A stretch of 64,000 nt of DNA from CALCMJ01 sp964475415. GTDB taxonomy: Bacteria; Bacteroidota; Bacteroidia; Chitinophagales; Saprospiraceae. Position 1 is the stretch's first letter, and every line of letters begins with the position of its first letter. The stretch spans positions 1 to 64,000 of the forward strand of contig CAYYWZ010000010.1 in NCBI GenBank assembly GCA_964475415.1. Reading direction: 5' to 3'. This document shows, piece after piece, positions 27,741 to 36,656 of this stretch. The notes under the pieces are model-generated. The model had not been told where the DNA came from and ran no database searches. It saw only the letters and a list, made by a program, of their open reading frames with translations. Both the position numbers and the translations under genes were made by a program.

Positions 27741-28808
27741 ATGAAACTACGAGTGCGAAATATTGTGAGTGTGATTGGGTTTATCTTTGCTATGACTAGC
27801 ATGCAAGCGCAGGATATACATTTTTCACAATTCTACATGTCTCCCTTAAATCTTAATCCAGCCCTTACTGGTGTTATGAACTGTAACACGAGATTAGTTG
27901 CTAATTATAGAAATCAGTGGGCGTCAGTATTACAGGCAAATGCATATAATACATATTCTGTATCATATGATCAGAAAATTGCAGTTGGAAGAAGTGACTA
28001 TTTTGGAATTGGTGGCTCTTTCTGGGGCGACGTTGCTGGAGAATTAGACTTTGGTACAACGCAAGGAAGATTATCCTTATCCTATGCCAAAAGAATGGGT
28101 GGATATAGAAAATCAGCTCACTATCTAGTTATAGGTGCCGATGCGGCCTTAAGTCAGAGACGAGTAAGATTTGGTGATGACAGATGGCCTAGTCAACATG
28201 ATGGTAGTGGTGGATTTAATCCAGACTTGCCTACTAATGAGCCAACAGGAATAGATAATGATTTTATATACGGAGATATAGCAGCTGGAATCTTATGGTT
28301 CAGTGTATTAGATGAAAGCAATAACTGGTATGTAGGTCTTGCTAGTCATCACTTGAACAGGCCAGATGTATCTTTTCTAAGTTCCTTACAGGATTTTGAT
28401 TCAGTAAGTCTGTATAGCAGATTTACGATACACGGTGGAGGTCAGTTCGAGCTTAAGCCTAAATTAAGTTTATTACCTGGATTGATCGCTATGTTCCAGG
28501 GACCACATAGAGAATTGAACTTTGGTTCTAGTTTACGTTTTGCTCTTACAGAGTCTAGATTATCTAGTCAGTACTGGCAGCTAGGTCTATGGTATAGATC
28601 AGGAACACAAGACGAAGGAGGATTGCATTCAGATGCCGTAATTTTCTCTACGAGATTCGATTATGATAACTACGGAATAGGATTTAGCTATGATTACAAT
28701 GTTTCTAAGCTGAGACAGGCGGGTAACGCAAACGGTGCTTTCGAATTTTCTCTTAACTACCTGATATGTGGACCTGAGAAAAGAGCTGTTTACTGTCCTA
28801 GATTCTAG
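27741..28808 (+). CDS. PorP/SprF family type IX secretion membrane protein
   Basis: A second, distinct member of the family in this window. The 355 residues include a signal peptide (ending MTSMQAQ) and then the very typical DIHFSQFYMSPLNLNPALTGV opening. A beta-barrel with alternating strands follows, ending at GAFEFSLNYLICGPEKRAVY and CPRF. Paralogues in Bacteroidota support gliding or delivery of surface adhesins. It stands alone, about 100 nt after the protease gene, with its own terminator. No type B cargo gene lies beside this copy. Confidence 0.9.
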   Translation: MKLRVRNIVSVIGFIFAMTSMQAQDIHFSQFYMSPLNLNPALTGVMNCNTRLVANYRNQWASVLQANAYNTYSVSYDQKIAVGRSDYFGIGGSFWGDVAGELDFGTTQGRLSLSYAKRMGGYRKSAHYLVIGADAALSQRRVRFGDDRWPSQHDGSGGFNPDLPTNEPTGIDNDFIYGDIAAGILWFSVLDESNNWYVGLASHHLNRPDVSFLSSLQDFDSVSLYSRFTIHGGGQFELKPKLSLLPGLIAMFQGPHRELNFGSSLRFALTESRLSSQYWQLGLWYRSGTQDEGGLHSDAVIFSTRFDYDNYGIGFSYDYNVSKLRQAGNANGAFEFSLNYLICGPEKRAVYCPRF

Positions 28809-28869
28809 TAGTAATAGACGATATAATAACACAGTAAGAACACTTAAAAAATAAAAATAAGCTATATAT

Positions 28870-28909
28870 GTCCTTGCTGAAAGTAATTTCAGACAAGGAC
28901 TTTTTTTTT
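28870..28909 (+). terminator. intrinsic terminator after the second PorP/SprF gene
   Basis: Outer arms GTCCTTG (28870-28876) and CAAGGAC (28894-28900) extend an inner stem CTGAAA/TTTCAG. Nine T follow at 28901-28909. Placement is 61 nt after the PorP/SprF stop and 26 nt before bactofilin. Confidence 0.85.
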
Positions 28910-28934
28910 ACACACACCTGAAAAGATAATAGAT

Positions 28935-29369
28935 ATGTTCGGAAAGAAAAATTCTAGTGCATCAGAAGATGCTGGCAATTACTCAACCCCTAATTCTACT
29001 TCTATAAACAGTCTTGTTGTAGGAACTAACATCGAAGGAACTATTCATGCAACCTCAGATATAAGAATAGATGGTAATATAAACGGTACGCTACATTGTA
29101 CTGGCAGAGTCATCATCGGAGAGGATGGCAAGGTAGAAGGCGATATACAATGTGAGAATGCAGTGATAGAAGGTACATTTACTGGAACAATAACAGTAGC
29201 CAGTACGCTCAATGTCAAAGAGACTGCTGTCATAAGAGGAGATGTAACGACTCAGAAACTACATGTACAGAACGGTGCTGTATTTAATGTCAATTGTAAT
29301 ACTGGAGGAAGTAAGATAAAATCGATATCAGAAGATGTACCTTCAGCTGATATGGCTAGTGGTATGTAA
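28935..29369 (+). CDS. bactofilin, polymer-forming cytoskeletal protein
   Basis: The 144-residue protein has the bactofilin beta-helix core (residues about 28-120) built from short repeated turns, as in GTNIEGTIHATSDIRIDGNI and GRVIIGEDGKVEGDIQCENA. Disordered Ser/Thr/Asn-rich and acidic tails flank it. Bactofilins polymerise without nucleotide and scaffold cell-shape or envelope machinery. It is followed 6 nt later by an AtpZ gene; bactofilin next to AtpZ is a recurrent Bacteroidota arrangement. Confidence 0.92.
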   Translation: MFGKKNSSASEDAGNYSTPNSTSINSLVVGTNIEGTIHATSDIRIDGNINGTLHCTGRVIIGEDGKVEGDIQCENAVIEGTFTGTITVASTLNVKETAVIRGDVTTQKLHVQNGAVFNVNCNTGGSKIKSISEDVPSADMASGM

Positions 29370-29375
29370 TACATT

Positions 29376-29606
29376 ATGCCCAATAGCGATACAGCCCCCA
29401 AAAAAGGAAAAAAGAAAAAACCAGTTGTCAACTATATGCAGTATATGGGGCTCGCCTTCCAGCTCTTTATTATGCTAGGTCTACTTATTTTTGCAGGAAA
29501 GTGGCTAGATAATTATTTCGGTTTTGATAAGGCATATGTTACCGCTTTTCTACCTTTAATCGGTCTTATTGCATATTTTTATAAGATCATTAAAGAGCTA
29601 AAATAA
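29376..29606 (+). CDS. AtpZ/AtpI-family protein
   Basis: A small 76-residue membrane protein with a Lys-rich N-terminus (KKGKKKKPV) and two hydrophobic segments (about 22-42 and 51-70, YMGLAFQLFIMLGLLIFAGK). This is the layout of AtpZ/AtpI, accessory factors for ATP synthase assembly and Mg or Ca transport. It is 6 nt after bactofilin and 4 nt before a second small membrane protein. In related genomes atpB usually comes soon after; here it does not. Confidence 0.85.
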   Translation: MPNSDTAPKKGKKKKPVVNYMQYMGLAFQLFIMLGLLIFAGKWLDNYFGFDKAYVTAFLPLIGLIAYFYKIIKELK

Positions 29607-29610
29607 AAGT

Positions 29611-29991
29611 GTGAAAATAAGTCATTTTATACTCAGCCTATCCATAGCTATTATCAGCTCTATTGCTGTGTTCTTTTTTCTCAATCTATTTGTACCTATA
29701 AACACCTACATAGATTTCATGCTGATCTCTCTTCTGTTTTTTGTGTTATATAACATCTTGGTATTTATGCTAGGAAGTATCACCTCAAAAAACAAGAGTA
29801 AGCTCTTCATGCACCTGGTAGTCTATAATGTAATATTTAAGATGCTGCTCTCCTTTCTGATCGTATATCTCTATGTTTTGAAATTTGAGCCTACGGATAA
29901 GTTTTTCATTATCCCATTCATTCTAGTCTATCTTATCTTCATCATCCTAGAAACTTATTTTTTAGATAAACAGGCTAAGTATACAAGCTAG
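29611..29991 (+). CDS. small four-helix membrane protein next to AtpZ
   Basis: The 126-residue protein starts at GTG 29611 and has four hydrophobic segments (about 5-27, 34-56, 66-88, 97-117), with basic residues between the second and third. That is the shape of AtpI-like proteins that precede atpB in F1Fo operons. I do not recognise it by motif. The 4-nt gap to AtpZ supports cotranscription. The gene on its 3' side is on the opposite strand, so the expected ATP synthase genes do not follow. Confidence 0.7.
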   Translation: MKISHFILSLSIAIISSIAVFFFLNLFVPINTYIDFMLISLLFFVLYNILVFMLGSITSKNKSKLFMHLVVYNVIFKMLLSFLIVYLYVLKFEPTDKFFIIPFILVYLIFIILETYFLDKQAKYTS

Positions 29992-30155
29992 ATCCAAGTA
30001 GAAATTAATATTTCTTCAAGAACATGGAATCTGTAGGATTCAAATAATTATAGTAAATATCGAATCAGCTCTTTCTCGACCCATTAAGGTGTCGAATAGA
30101 TTTAATGTTTGCAAGCATAATTTAATTTAATAAAAGCTAGGTTCTTTCTATGATA

Positions 30156-31694
30156 TTAATTAGTAGGCACAATCTCCAACAATGCACTTGTCTCCATGTC
30201 TGATCTTAGTAGAATTGTTCTCTTTCTCTTTCCCTTGTATCTATAAGAAACTGCTATGGTATTAGGAGGTCTTACCCCTGTGTTGACAGCATGAACGAGT
30301 AAGAAATTTTTACCTTCTTCATTGAGTCCGATCTTTAGCTTAGTAGGTGTTTTTTCTAGGGAATGATCTTCTAGTATCCAATCTCCATTGAAATTTAGAG
30401 ATATAACATCTCCGTCTTGCAACAGGTGATCATATAGTTCTACAGAAAGCGTTCCTTTATCAGCAAAGATCTGATCTTTAGAAATTTTAATGCCTCTATC
30501 GTCATCAGCTTCTGGCAAACTAGTTACAACAGAACCGCTGCTAACTTTCATCGTAAGTATATCGGGCTTGTTACTTTCTATAACTTCTGTAACGACCTTT
30601 TTCTTAGGTTCTTCTACAACTACCGCTTCTGGCTCTTTTACAACTGCGACTTCTGGCTCTGGCTCCATCTGAGGAGGTGTATCCACACGTTGAATTTTTG
30701 CTATCCTTTCTGGATATATGACCTGAAAATAATGAGGCATTTCTATAAACTGTAAAAAAGGTAATTCACTAGTTTTGATAATTTCATTCATTTCGAAAAT
30801 AACTCCTACACCACAATAGTTTACCTTTTGTAATATCTTGTAATTATAATAGTAATACTGCAGTCCATACAACTTAAAAGCTTCTGGCAGTCCTACCCCA
30901 TTCTGAAAATCTCTAGAAGCTTGTAATACGATAGCTCCCTTAGCTAGGATATTATTCTTAGATTTTCTATAAGATGCTACCCCATCTAAAGACGAAGAAT
31001 AGTTTTCAAAATCATCAAGGTAAAATTGTAGATCTGAGGTCAAAGAAGGATTTATACCCGCATCATTCGTCCTCATATTGGTTACGAGATTTATAATTGC
31101 TCGATGTATATTGGTCATCTTATAATATAAATCTGCATGCTTAGAATCTGTAGGGATGGTAATACTAGATTGTAAAACTGTATTAATAACATTTCGCTCT
31201 GTATAGAAGTCATCATAAAGTCTTACACATTGTTCTAGCATCTCGTATACAGCTCCCAGTTTTTCTGGCTGAGTCATATCATTAGCTTCTATAAAATCTG
31301 CTATGGTAAACCTAAACCTATCTGCCTTTTGGCTTAGCTGATATATTCTATCCATGGACTTTGCTACCTCAGGAAACTTACTAGAAATTGCAAGATTTTT
31401 ATATATTGCATTTGGTGGAATATCTCTATAGAATTCATTCTTAGGATCTTCGAATATATTAAACGGAATATCACTGTTGCCGTAGTTATTCAACTTGTAT
31501 CCTTCTAGATCTACATACTTGTTGATATCCTGATTACATAGCTCTAGTAATCTATGTATGATGAATAGACCATGGATATTCTCGTTAGTAAAAAGCACTA
31601 CATTGTTGAGGTCTTCGAGATCTTTATTGCTTTGTGCAGTGGAAAATGTACTTATGCACAGACTAAGTGTAATAATATATAATATGTTCTTCAC
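30156..31694 (-). CDS. secreted protein of unknown function with conserved C-terminal beta domain
   Basis: The 512-residue protein starts at GTG 31694 and has a signal peptide (MKNILYIITLSLCISTFSTA). A helical region spans about 25-330 with no recognised fold. A Pro/Glu/Val/Lys-rich linker follows (about 345-372, PEPEVAVVKEPEAVVVEEPK). The C-terminal beta domain (about 395-512) carries VELYDHLLQDGDVISLNFNG, PPNTIAVSYRYKGK and LRSDMETSA. From memory this domain ends many Bacteroidota secreted or OmpA-linked proteins; its ligand is not established. The linker suggests spanning of the periplasm. Single gene. Confidence 0.75.
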   Translation of the reverse strand: MKNILYIITLSLCISTFSTAQSNKDLEDLNNVVLFTNENIHGLFIIHRLLELCNQDINKYVDLEGYKLNNYGNSDIPFNIFEDPKNEFYRDIPPNAIYKNLAISSKFPEVAKSMDRIYQLSQKADRFRFTIADFIEANDMTQPEKLGAVYEMLEQCVRLYDDFYTERNVINTVLQSSITIPTDSKHADLYYKMTNIHRAIINLVTNMRTNDAGINPSLTSDLQFYLDDFENYSSSLDGVASYRKSKNNILAKGAIVLQASRDFQNGVGLPEAFKLYGLQYYYYNYKILQKVNYCGVGVIFEMNEIIKTSELPFLQFIEMPHYFQVIYPERIAKIQRVDTPPQMEPEPEVAVVKEPEAVVVEEPKKKVVTEVIESNKPDILTMKVSSGSVVTSLPEADDDRGIKISKDQIFADKGTLSVELYDHLLQDGDVISLNFNGDWILEDHSLEKTPTKLKIGLNEEGKNFLLVHAVNTGVRPPNTIAVSYRYKGKRKRTILLRSDMETSALLEIVPTN

Positions 31695-31746
31695 AACTAC
31701 TGTAACGATTAATATATGGTAGTTAGTTCGCTATATCGAAAACTTT

Positions 31747-33612
31747 CTACCTACCTACATGAACTAATAGAACTGAAATATCAGAAGGAGAAACACCAGA
31801 AATTCGACTTGCTTGACCTATAGTTCTCGGCTTCATAACCGATAATTTTTCTCTTGCCTCTGCTGATAAAGACTCTAAACTCTTATAATCAAAATCCGAA
31901 TGCAGGTGCACGTCTTCTAGTCTTCCCATCTTATCCGCCATCTCCCTTTCCTTCTCTATATATCCTGAATATTTCAGAGAAATCTCTGTAAGATTTACAA
32001 CCTCATCATCATAGGTAGATAAGACTTGCTTAGTATCTGGATTAAGCGCAGCAATATCTTGAACCGATACATTAGGTCTCATTATAAGGCTATGCATCTT
32101 TACTTTTTGGGAAAGAGGAGCTGATCCCTTAGACGCTAAGTATGCATTGACATCATCTGGATGCACACTAGTATTAGCTATATATTTTGTTAAATTTTTC
32201 TCTGCTTCTAACTTATAAGATACCCGCTCCATCCTAGCATCCATATCACTCATTCCCAAGGCCTGAGCTCGTGGCGTAAGTCTAAGATCAGCATTATCCT
32301 GACGTAATAAGATTCTAAATTCTGCTCTAGAAGTAAACATTCTGTAAGGCTCATCCGTGCCTTTGTTTACTAGGTCATCTATAAGAACTCCTATGTATGC
32401 CTCCGATCTGAGCAAAACAAATGGATCTTTTTCTTGGTGGCATAAATTCGCATTTATACCAGCGATCATACCTTGACTTGCTGCCTCTTCATATCCTGTA
32501 GTACCGTTAATCTGTCCTGCAAAAAATAGATTAGGAACCTGTCTAGTTTGCAGGGATATATCTAACTGCGTAGGCGGAAAATAATCATACTCTATGGCAT
32601 ATCCTGGTCTGAACATTTTCATGTCTTGGAATCCAGGAACTTTCTTAAGTGACTTGTATTGGACCTCCTCTGGTAAACTAGAGGAAAAACCATTGACATA
32701 AATCTCACAGGTATTCCATCCTTCCGGTTCTACAAATAACTGATGTCGATCTCTATCTGCAAATCTATCAATCTTATCTTCTATAGAAGGACAATATCTG
32801 GGACCAAGACCTCTTATCCTACCATTAAACATAGGCGATCTATCGAATCCTTCCTTCAGGGTTTCGTGTACATCCTTATTCGTATAAGCCACATGGCAAG
32901 GCAATTGCTTTTTTAGATTCGGAGTATCAGTAAAAGAAAATCTACACGGTTCCGCATCTCCTTCTTGCAACTCCATATCCTCCCACTTAAGAGATCTTCC
33001 ATCTATTCTAGGCGGCGTTCCTGTTTTCATCCTTCCTGACTCAAAGCCCAATTCTTTCAGCTGCTCTGTAATTCCTGTCGAAGCACGCTCCCCTGCTCTT
33101 CCTCCTCCAAACTGTTTTTCACCTATATGTATGAGGCCATTTAGAAAAGTACCATTAGTCAGTACGACTGTTTTGCTTTCTATCTCTAGACCTATACCTG
33201 TTTTTACACCAGCGCATCTGCCATCTTTTACAAGAATACCAGTTACCATTTCCTGCCAGAAATCTATATTAAGATTAGCTTCTAGAATCTCTCTCCACTT
33301 TGCCGCAAACATCATCCTATCAGACTGAGCTCTAGGACTCCACATAGCAGGACCTTTAGACTTATTGAGCATTCTAAACTGTACTCTTGTGTGATCTGTT
33401 ACTATTCCACTCTGTCCACCTAAGGCATCTATTTCTCTTACGATCTGACCTTTGGCAACTCCACCCATTGCTGGATTACATGACATCTGAGCTATGGTAT
33501 TCATATTCATTGTGGCCAGAAGAACCTTCGAGCCCATATTAGCAGCGGCGGCGGCTGCCTCACATCCGGCGTGACCGGCTCCTACTACTATTACGTCATA
33601 CTTTGGAAACAT
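31747..33612 (-). CDS. mnmG: tRNA uridine-5-carboxymethylaminomethyl modification enzyme MnmG
   Basis: FAD-dependent subunit that, with MnmE, makes cmnm5U34 in tRNA. The 621-residue length is canonical. Motifs are the Rossmann VVGAGHAGCEAAAAAA, PAMGGVAKGQIVREIDALGG, MKTGTPPRIDGRS, TGYEEAASQG, and a C-terminal helical domain with MKPRTIGQASRISGVSPSDI. It begins 47 nt downstream of the AI-2E transporter gene on the same strand. mnmE is not in this window. Confidence 0.96.
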   Translation of the reverse strand: MFPKYDVIVVGAGHAGCEAAAAAANMGSKVLLATMNMNTIAQMSCNPAMGGVAKGQIVREIDALGGQSGIVTDHTRVQFRMLNKSKGPAMWSPRAQSDRMMFAAKWREILEANLNIDFWQEMVTGILVKDGRCAGVKTGIGLEIESKTVVLTNGTFLNGLIHIGEKQFGGGRAGERASTGITEQLKELGFESGRMKTGTPPRIDGRSLKWEDMELQEGDAEPCRFSFTDTPNLKKQLPCHVAYTNKDVHETLKEGFDRSPMFNGRIRGLGPRYCPSIEDKIDRFADRDRHQLFVEPEGWNTCEIYVNGFSSSLPEEVQYKSLKKVPGFQDMKMFRPGYAIEYDYFPPTQLDISLQTRQVPNLFFAGQINGTTGYEEAASQGMIAGINANLCHQEKDPFVLLRSEAYIGVLIDDLVNKGTDEPYRMFTSRAEFRILLRQDNADLRLTPRAQALGMSDMDARMERVSYKLEAEKNLTKYIANTSVHPDDVNAYLASKGSAPLSQKVKMHSLIMRPNVSVQDIAALNPDTKQVLSTYDDEVVNLTEISLKYSGYIEKEREMADKMGRLEDVHLHSDFDYKSLESLSAEAREKLSVMKPRTIGQASRISGVSPSDISVLLVHVGR

Positions 33613-33658
33613 CCTGTAAAATTAATCAATTCCTAATTGGGAAATGCATAGTTATGCA

Positions 33659-34936
33659 TTATAAACTCTTGGTTATTTTTTGAACAATTTTGAATTCACT
33701 AAGAAATACTTTCGCTAGCACTCTTATAACCGTATATATAGGTATAGCAAGTACCATACCTATCACCCCTCCAAGTTTTGCTCCGACTAGTACGATGATA
33801 AATATTTCTAATGGATGAGCTTTGACACTTTTCCCAAAAATTGTAGGCTGTACGATGAAATTATCAAATAGTTGCATCGCAACAAATAGCATAATAAGCT
33901 TAACAATCATAGGTAACATATCGTCGTAGAATGGCACACCTATATTAGAAGATATGGTAATAATGATCCCAAATGACGCTCCTAGGATCGGACCTAGATA
34001 GGGTATAACATTCATCAAGGCTGCAAAAAACCCTATGAGCAAGGCATTCTTAATACCTAGCAAGGACAATATGAGCGATACAAATAATGTAATGATGGTT
34101 ATCTGAAAAACAATACCTATAAAGTATCTAATAAGTAGCTTACTACTTTCGTCTACAGCATGTATTGTTCTGTACTCATAGTCATCAGGTACAATAGCCG
34201 ATAACATCCTGATAAATAGCCCCTGCTCTTTCAGAAAGAAAAAAGATATAAATAAAATAGACATCATAGCTATGGCGAAATTGCCAAAAAATCCAACTAT
34301 AGATCCAAATATCTTAGGAATCTTAGCAGGATTAAGAAAGCTATAAATGTTCTTTTTTAGTCTGTCAAAAAAATGATCATCTTCTTGTATATCAGATGGT
34401 TCCTCTTCTGCTATATCTTGATTTCTATCATCTTTGATATGTATTACGAGGGCGATATTCTTAAGGCTACTACTGTCCTTACTTCCTCTCAGCAGCGTAT
34501 CTAATTCTATGCGCTCTATGTAATTATTCATAGGCTCTTCTACTATTGGATCTAAATCTAGCGATGTGGGAATTATTGTATCCTGAGGTAAAAGCCCCTT
34601 GTCTATCAGCCATTGGTTCCAGTCATTGATAGGTTCTTCTAGACTGTTTATTAGCTTATTATAATCTATACCAGCAAGGTTTCTAGTTTGGTTGACTAGT
34701 GGTGGAATAAATACCCATATAAGTGCCAAAAAGAAAATGACAAATGTAAATAGGGTAATAAGTGCCGAAGGCGTTTTGCCTAGGTATTTCTTAAGAAAAC
34801 CCATCAATGGAGCACCTATCATAGATACCACCCAGGCTAAAATGATATACATAACTATATCACTAAAGTAAGCCAAAACGCCCAATATAAGCACTAAGGT
34901 CAAAAAACCAATTATGTATGAAGTCTTGAATTTCAA
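33659..34936 (-). CDS. AI-2E family transporter
   Basis: A 425-residue polytopic membrane protein of the AI-2E/PerM family. Typical features are the N-terminal hydrophobic pair (about 7-50), the long soluble loop after DYNKLINSLEEPINDW, the later membrane bundle with LIGFFAALMNVIPYLGPILG, and the conserved IVQPTIFGKSVKAHPLEIFI and GVIGMVLAIPIYTVI. Members move Na/H or signalling compounds; the cargo cannot be assigned. The loop carries an unusually acidic insert (EEEPSDIQEDD). Start is TTG 34936; no closer ATG keeps the first helix. Confidence 0.87.
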   Translation of the reverse strand: MKFKTSYIIGFLTLVLILGVLAYFSDIVMYIILAWVVSMIGAPLMGFLKKYLGKTPSALITLFTFVIFFLALIWVFIPPLVNQTRNLAGIDYNKLINSLEEPINDWNQWLIDKGLLPQDTIIPTSLDLDPIVEEPMNNYIERIELDTLLRGSKDSSSLKNIALVIHIKDDRNQDIAEEEPSDIQEDDHFFDRLKKNIYSFLNPAKIPKIFGSIVGFFGNFAIAMMSILFISFFFLKEQGLFIRMLSAIVPDDYEYRTIHAVDESSKLLIRYFIGIVFQITIITLFVSLILSLLGIKNALLIGFFAALMNVIPYLGPILGASFGIIITISSNIGVPFYDDMLPMIVKLIMLFVAMQLFDNFIVQPTIFGKSVKAHPLEIFIIVLVGAKLGGVIGMVLAIPIYTVIRVLAKVFLSEFKIVQKITKSL

Positions 34937-35137
34937 TATACAAACAGTTTGTTATCAATTATTTACATGAAATAAAACACATGCTCTTACAGTGTACTAA
35001 ATGATATTTACTAAAAAACAATACAATAATATAGCTAAAAATGTGGCTTTTCACCGAATTATGTGTCTAATAGGTAGAAAACTAATCGAACACTTAGGTC
35101 CTTATTGAGTTTAATTCTAAAATAAAGCATTAAAAAT

Positions 35138-35449
35138 ATGAGACTGATTGCACTTTTTATCTTCGTTTTTTCCCTACAGAATTCACAAGCTAGTACTGTA
35201 GAAGAATTTAACAATGCAGATCCTGTAGAGGTAATCACAGTAGAAAATGCTGATATACTTTGGATATATTCATTTGTCGAAGGACAACTCTTACTTAAGA
35301 ACAAGGCTAACAAAATTATAAATACCTCTATTGTTCAGAGCGGTAAGATCCCAGTTGACATAAGTGAACTAGCAGAAGGTAGTTATACCCTTCATCTAAG
35401 TAATCATACACAAAATATTAACAGGATCATACATTTTACAAAACAGTAA
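35138..35449 (+). CDS. small secreted protein, sorting-domain-like
   Basis: The 103-residue protein has a signal peptide (MRLIALFIFVFSLQNSQAS) and an 80-residue beta-rich domain. Its pattern (LLLKNKANKIINTSIVQSG, IDISEL-like VDISELAEGSYTLHLSN, INRIIHFTKQ) follows the strand order of a type A T9SS sorting domain. The usual PNP motif at the start of that domain is absent. It could be a stand-alone relative, a small ligand protein, or the remnant of a larger cargo gene. Single gene between divergent neighbours. Confidence 0.6.
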   Translation: MRLIALFIFVFSLQNSQASTVEEFNNADPVEVITVENADILWIYSFVEGQLLLKNKANKIINTSIVQSGKIPVDISELAEGSYTLHLSNHTQNINRIIHFTKQ

Positions 35450-35524
35450 TACCTACTGCTTATAACAGACTGATTCTAATTTCTTTTTATGAGTAGGGCA
35501 ACTTATTCTTGCACTTATACTTTC

Positions 35525-36448
35525 TTACTTAAGGAAATCTATATTCCGCTTAAGTCCAGAAAACTTTGTTCTCTTCACAGCAGATCCTTGAAACAGATTA
35601 TTGAATATTTCTTCGGTAATTTCTTCCCACTCTTCTTTTTTCATATTCATTAATTCTGCCTTAGGTAGAAACTTCTTCTCCTTATGCATACTAGAAAATC
35701 TATTCCATGGACAGACCTCTTGACATATATCACATCCAAACATCCAGTTTTTCATCTTGCCTGCAAACTCATCAGGAATGGCATTCTTTAACTCTATCGT
35801 CAGATAAGAAATACACTTGCTAGCATCGAGTATATATCCTTCAGGCTTTATGGCATCTGTAGGACAGGCATCGATACATCTAGTGCAAGTTCCGCAATGA
35901 TCCTTCAACTTATGATCATAAACTAGGTCTAGATCTAATACTATTTCCGCTAGAAAAAAAAAGGAGCCTTTATCCTTACTGAGTAGCAAGGTATGTTTTC
36001 CTTTCCATCCTAGCCCAGCTCTTTCCGCCCATTCGCGTTCCAGGACGGGTGCAGAATCCACAAATATCCGTGCAGCTACATCGCCATAACTTTCCATGAT
36101 GTAGAACAGTAATTCTTTTAACTTCTTCTTGATAACCTTATGATAGTCCTTTCCGTAAGCATAGCTAGCTATCTTAGGAGCATAGCTATCTTCTTGTTTT
36201 TCATCCGTATAGTAATTGTACATCAGACTTATCACTGACTTTGCACCTGGAACTAACTTAGTAGGATCTACTCGTTTGTCAAAATGGTTTTCCATGTAAG
36301 ACATCTCTCCGTGGTAAGACTGCGATAACCAATGTTCTAGATTTCTAGCCTCCTTTTCCATATATTCTGCCTTAGCAAAACCTACGGAATAGAATCCTAG
36401 ATCCATAGCCTTCTGTCTTATATCGAATGATATTTTCTCTTTTTCCAC
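35525..36448 (-). CDS. queG: epoxyqueuosine reductase
   Basis: Cobalamin- and Fe-S-dependent enzyme for the last step of queuosine synthesis in tRNA. The 307-residue protein has the catalytic region ARIFVDSAPVLEREWA with its conserved Asp. Two 4Fe-4S clusters are bound by CGTCTRCIDACP and CDICQEVCPWN. It has no C-terminal HEAT extension, the short form common in Bacteroidota. Start is GTG 36448 (VEKEKISFDI), the only start giving a complete N-terminus. Confidence 0.93.
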   Translation of the reverse strand: MEKEKISFDIRQKAMDLGFYSVGFAKAEYMEKEARNLEHWLSQSYHGEMSYMENHFDKRVDPTKLVPGAKSVISLMYNYYTDEKQEDSYAPKIASYAYGKDYHKVIKKKLKELLFYIMESYGDVAARIFVDSAPVLEREWAERAGLGWKGKHTLLLSKDKGSFFFLAEIVLDLDLVYDHKLKDHCGTCTRCIDACPTDAIKPEGYILDASKCISYLTIELKNAIPDEFAGKMKNWMFGCDICQEVCPWNRFSSMHKEKKFLPKAELMNMKKEEWEEITEEIFNNLFQGSAVKRTKFSGLKRNIDFLK

Positions 36449-36656
36449 TTGTTAGATACTATTACATTTATTTCTCGGGCGCATTACAGCTATACAATAG
36501 ATTTTTCAGCCTTGTAGCACGATAATCTAAGATATAAAATATAGTAAGTAAACGCATACTGTGCTTATTTAGACCGCGTATAAATAAGTTAACTAAACTG
36601 CCTTTTACAATACGCTGACAATAGAAAAAGCTGTAGGGTCTATTTTTACAGTACAT

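Noticed and set aside
33643..33660. AATGCATA/TATGCATT inverted repeat between the AI-2E transporter gene and mnmG
   Set aside because: Only 8-bp AT-rich arms with no T tract; too weak to call a terminator or operator.
35059..35313. 84-codon minus-strand frame over the small secreted gene
   Set aside because: The plus-strand frame has a good signal peptide and protein-like pattern; the antisense frame has neither.
36468..36656. 62-codon minus-strand frame between queG and hemA
   Set aside because: No known motif, no terminator or promoter, and composition like the surrounding non-coding DNA. It probably occupies the hemA leader.
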